A stretch of DNA of 64,000 bases from Micromonospora coriariae. GTDB taxonomy: Bacteria > Actinomycetota > Actinomycetes > Mycobacteriales > Micromonosporaceae. The notes below the pieces were generated by a model. The model had not been told where the DNA came from and made no database searches. It saw nothing but the letters and a program-made list of their open reading frames with translations. Positions 62,724 through 64,000 of the stretch are shown here, in pieces; the stretch's first letter is position 1, and each line of letters begins with the position of its first letter. The stretch lies in contig NZ_LT607412.1 of the NCBI RefSeq assembly GCF_900091455.1, positions 5,766,001 through 5,830,000 on the forward strand, given 5' to 3'. The translations under genes were made by a program, and so were the position numbers.

Positions 62724-64000
62724 ATGGCGGTGAACGAGACGGCACGCGGCCAGATCGTGACCTTCTACTCGTACAAGGGCGGCACCGGCCGGACGATGGC
62801 GCTGGCCAACGTGGCCTGGATCCTGGCCAGTCAGGGCCTGCAGGTGCTGGTGGTCGACTGGGATCTGGAATCCCCGGGCCTGCACCGCTACTTCCACCCG
62901 TTCCTGCGGGACAAGGAGCTGCGGGCCACCCCGGGCGTGATCGAGATGATCTGGGATTACTCGATCGCCACCATGCAGCGCAACCGGGACGAGGACTCCC
63001 AGGAGCTGCTCACCGGGCACGCCAAGATCCAGCGACGGGCGGTCTCGCTGAACTGGGACTTCAGCCACGGCGGCGTCATCGACTTCGTGGCCGCCGGGCA
63101 GCAGGATTCGGCGTACTCCCGGCTGGTGAGCACGTTCGACTGGGCCAACTTCTACGAGCGGCAGGGCGGCGCGTCGTTCATCGACGCGGTCCGCGCGCAG
63201 ATGCGCGCCGAGTACGACGTGGTGCTGATCGACAGCCGTACCGGCCTCAGCGACGTGGCCGGCATCTGCACCGTGCAGCTGCCCGACCTGGTGGTCAACT
63301 GCTTCACCATGTCCACCCAGAGCATCCGCGGCGCGGCGGCCGTGGCCCGCTCCATCCGCAGCCAGCGCCCGGACGATCCGCCGCTGCTGCTGCCGGTGCC
63401 CATGCGGGTGGAGGACGCCGAGCTGCGCAAGCTGGAGACCGGCCGGGACCTGGTCCGGGCCGAGTTCGCGCCCTTCCTGGACCACCTCTCCGACTCGGCG
63501 GCGGCCCGCTACTGGAACACCATCGAGGTGCCGTACCGCGCCTTCTACGCCTACGAGGAGATCCTCGCCGCCTTCGGCGACCGGCCCGAGCAGGTCGGCA
63601 CCCTGCTCGCCGCGTACGAGCAGCTCGCCTCGGTGGTCACCGGCGGTCGGGTCACCACGTTGCATCCGATGCCCGAGGAGGACCGGCGCCGCTCGCTGAC
63701 CGAGTTCGAGCGCAGTCGGCTCACCGCCGAGCAGGCCGTGCTGGTGAGCTACGCGTCCGCCGACCGGCTCTGGGCCGAGTGGATCACCGACCAGTTGGAG
63801 GAGGCCGGGCTGCGGGTGGACCGCCGGGCGGTGGACGTCCCGCTGCGTGCCGGCGGGCGGGCCGAGTTCGACAGGGCCGTCGGTGGCGCCAGCCGGGTGC
63901 TGGCCGTGCTCACCCGGCACTACGCGGGCACCTCGCTCGCTGCCGAGGTGTGGAAGACCGCCTCCAGCCGGGACCAGCTCGGCGGCGGGGGCCTGCTGGT
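62724..64000 (+). CDS. FxsT-like protein: KGG-type ATPase plus TIR domain (3' end outside window)
   Basis: At least 425 residues, open at the right edge. ATG at 62724 follows AGGGGAGG. IVTFYSYKGGTGRTMALANVAWILASQGLQVLVVDWDLESPGLHRYFHP is a deviant-Walker (ParA/MinD-like) ATPase; VVLIDSRTGLSDVAGICTVQLPDLVV is its switch region. From about residue 335, AVLVSYASADRLWAEWITDQLEEAGLRVDRRAVDV and RVLAVLTRHYAGTSLAAEVWKTA form a TIR domain. In full-length relatives NB-ARC and TPR repeats follow. This is the layout of the FxSxx-COOH system tetratricopeptide protein, here next to fxsC. Confidence 0.85.
   Translation, partial: MAVNETARGQIVTFYSYKGGTGRTMALANVAWILASQGLQVLVVDWDLESPGLHRYFHPFLRDKELRATPGVIEMIWDYSIATMQRNRDEDSQELLTGHAKIQRRAVSLNWDFSHGGVIDFVAAGQQDSAYSRLVSTFDWANFYERQGGASFIDAVRAQMRAEYDVVLIDSRTGLSDVAGICTVQLPDLVVNCFTMSTQSIRGAAAVARSIRSQRPDDPPLLLPVPMRVEDAELRKLETGRDLVRAEFAPFLDHLSDSAAARYWNTIEVPYRAFYAYEEILAAFGDRPEQVGTLLAAYEQLASVVTGGRVTTLHPMPEEDRRRSLTEFERSRLTAEQAVLVSYASADRLWAEWITDQLEEAGLRVDRRAVDVPLRAGGRAEFDRAVGGASRVLAVLTRHYAGTSLAAEVWKTASSRDQLGGGGLL

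Overview
The window is very GC-rich, with heavy GTG start use, dense operons and many 4-base ATGA/GTGA stop-start overlaps. It carries a desferrioxamine locus, ECF41 sigma factor, many GNAT and LacI genes, and an FxSxx-type cluster. Together these point to a filamentous actinomycete, most likely of the Micromonosporaceae; that placement is inference. I saw no rRNA, tRNA, CRISPR array, insertion sequence or phage gene.

Left part (1-10.5 kb): a siderophore locus. A minus-strand transport operon (two FecCD permeases, ATPase, then a penicillin-acylase-like desG cut by the window edge) diverges from a plus-strand operon of a siderophore-binding lipoprotein followed by desA, desB, desC and desD. 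A near-perfect iron box (3951-3969) sits between them, and a strong hairpin closes desD. Then come an oxidoreductase plus ECF41 sigma factor pair, an MFS exporter, and, from 14.4 to 24.5 kb, a LacI-controlled catabolic region: APH-type kinase, LacI repressor, cupin, NMT1/THI5-type ABC importer, Gfo/Idh dehydrogenase, DUF993 protein, TIM-barrel isomerase and NCS1 permease. This region is the best candidate for an undescribed pathway.

Middle (24.7-39.9 kb): a large secreted subtilase, followed by a decayed zone (27.9-31.0 kb) holding a frameshifted pyrE remnant, a stop-interrupted ArsR-like regulator and the tail of a PKD-domain enzyme, mixed with an intact hydrolase and a SnoaL-like protein. 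Next are a UDP-galactopyranose-mutase-like flavoprotein divergent from a polytopic mannosyltransferase-like protein, a GNAT, a Phd-like protein, a molybdate regulator/ModABC operon, an expansin-like exoprotein and smpB.

Right part (40-64 kb): a membrane protein whose hydrolase domain appears split by transmembrane segments; a receiver-thioredoxin-reductase fusion beside a cyclic-nucleotide-binding histidine kinase; a flavin reductase; an ABC exporter; a Nudix hydrolase; a perfect nested hairpin; an ArsR/SRPBCC pair; a PaoABC-type molybdenum hydroxylase; a TMEM175-type channel; a PadR-controlled MacB-like ABC system; and a secreted beta-helix protein under a LacI-type palindrome. The right edge carries fxsC and the start of an fxsT-like NTPase-TIR protein of the FxSxx-COOH system.

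Working together: iron supply (des), molybdate supply (mod) feeding a molybdoenzyme (pao), and several repressors acting on palindromes visible in the DNA. Assignments rest on reading motifs in translations; no database search was run.
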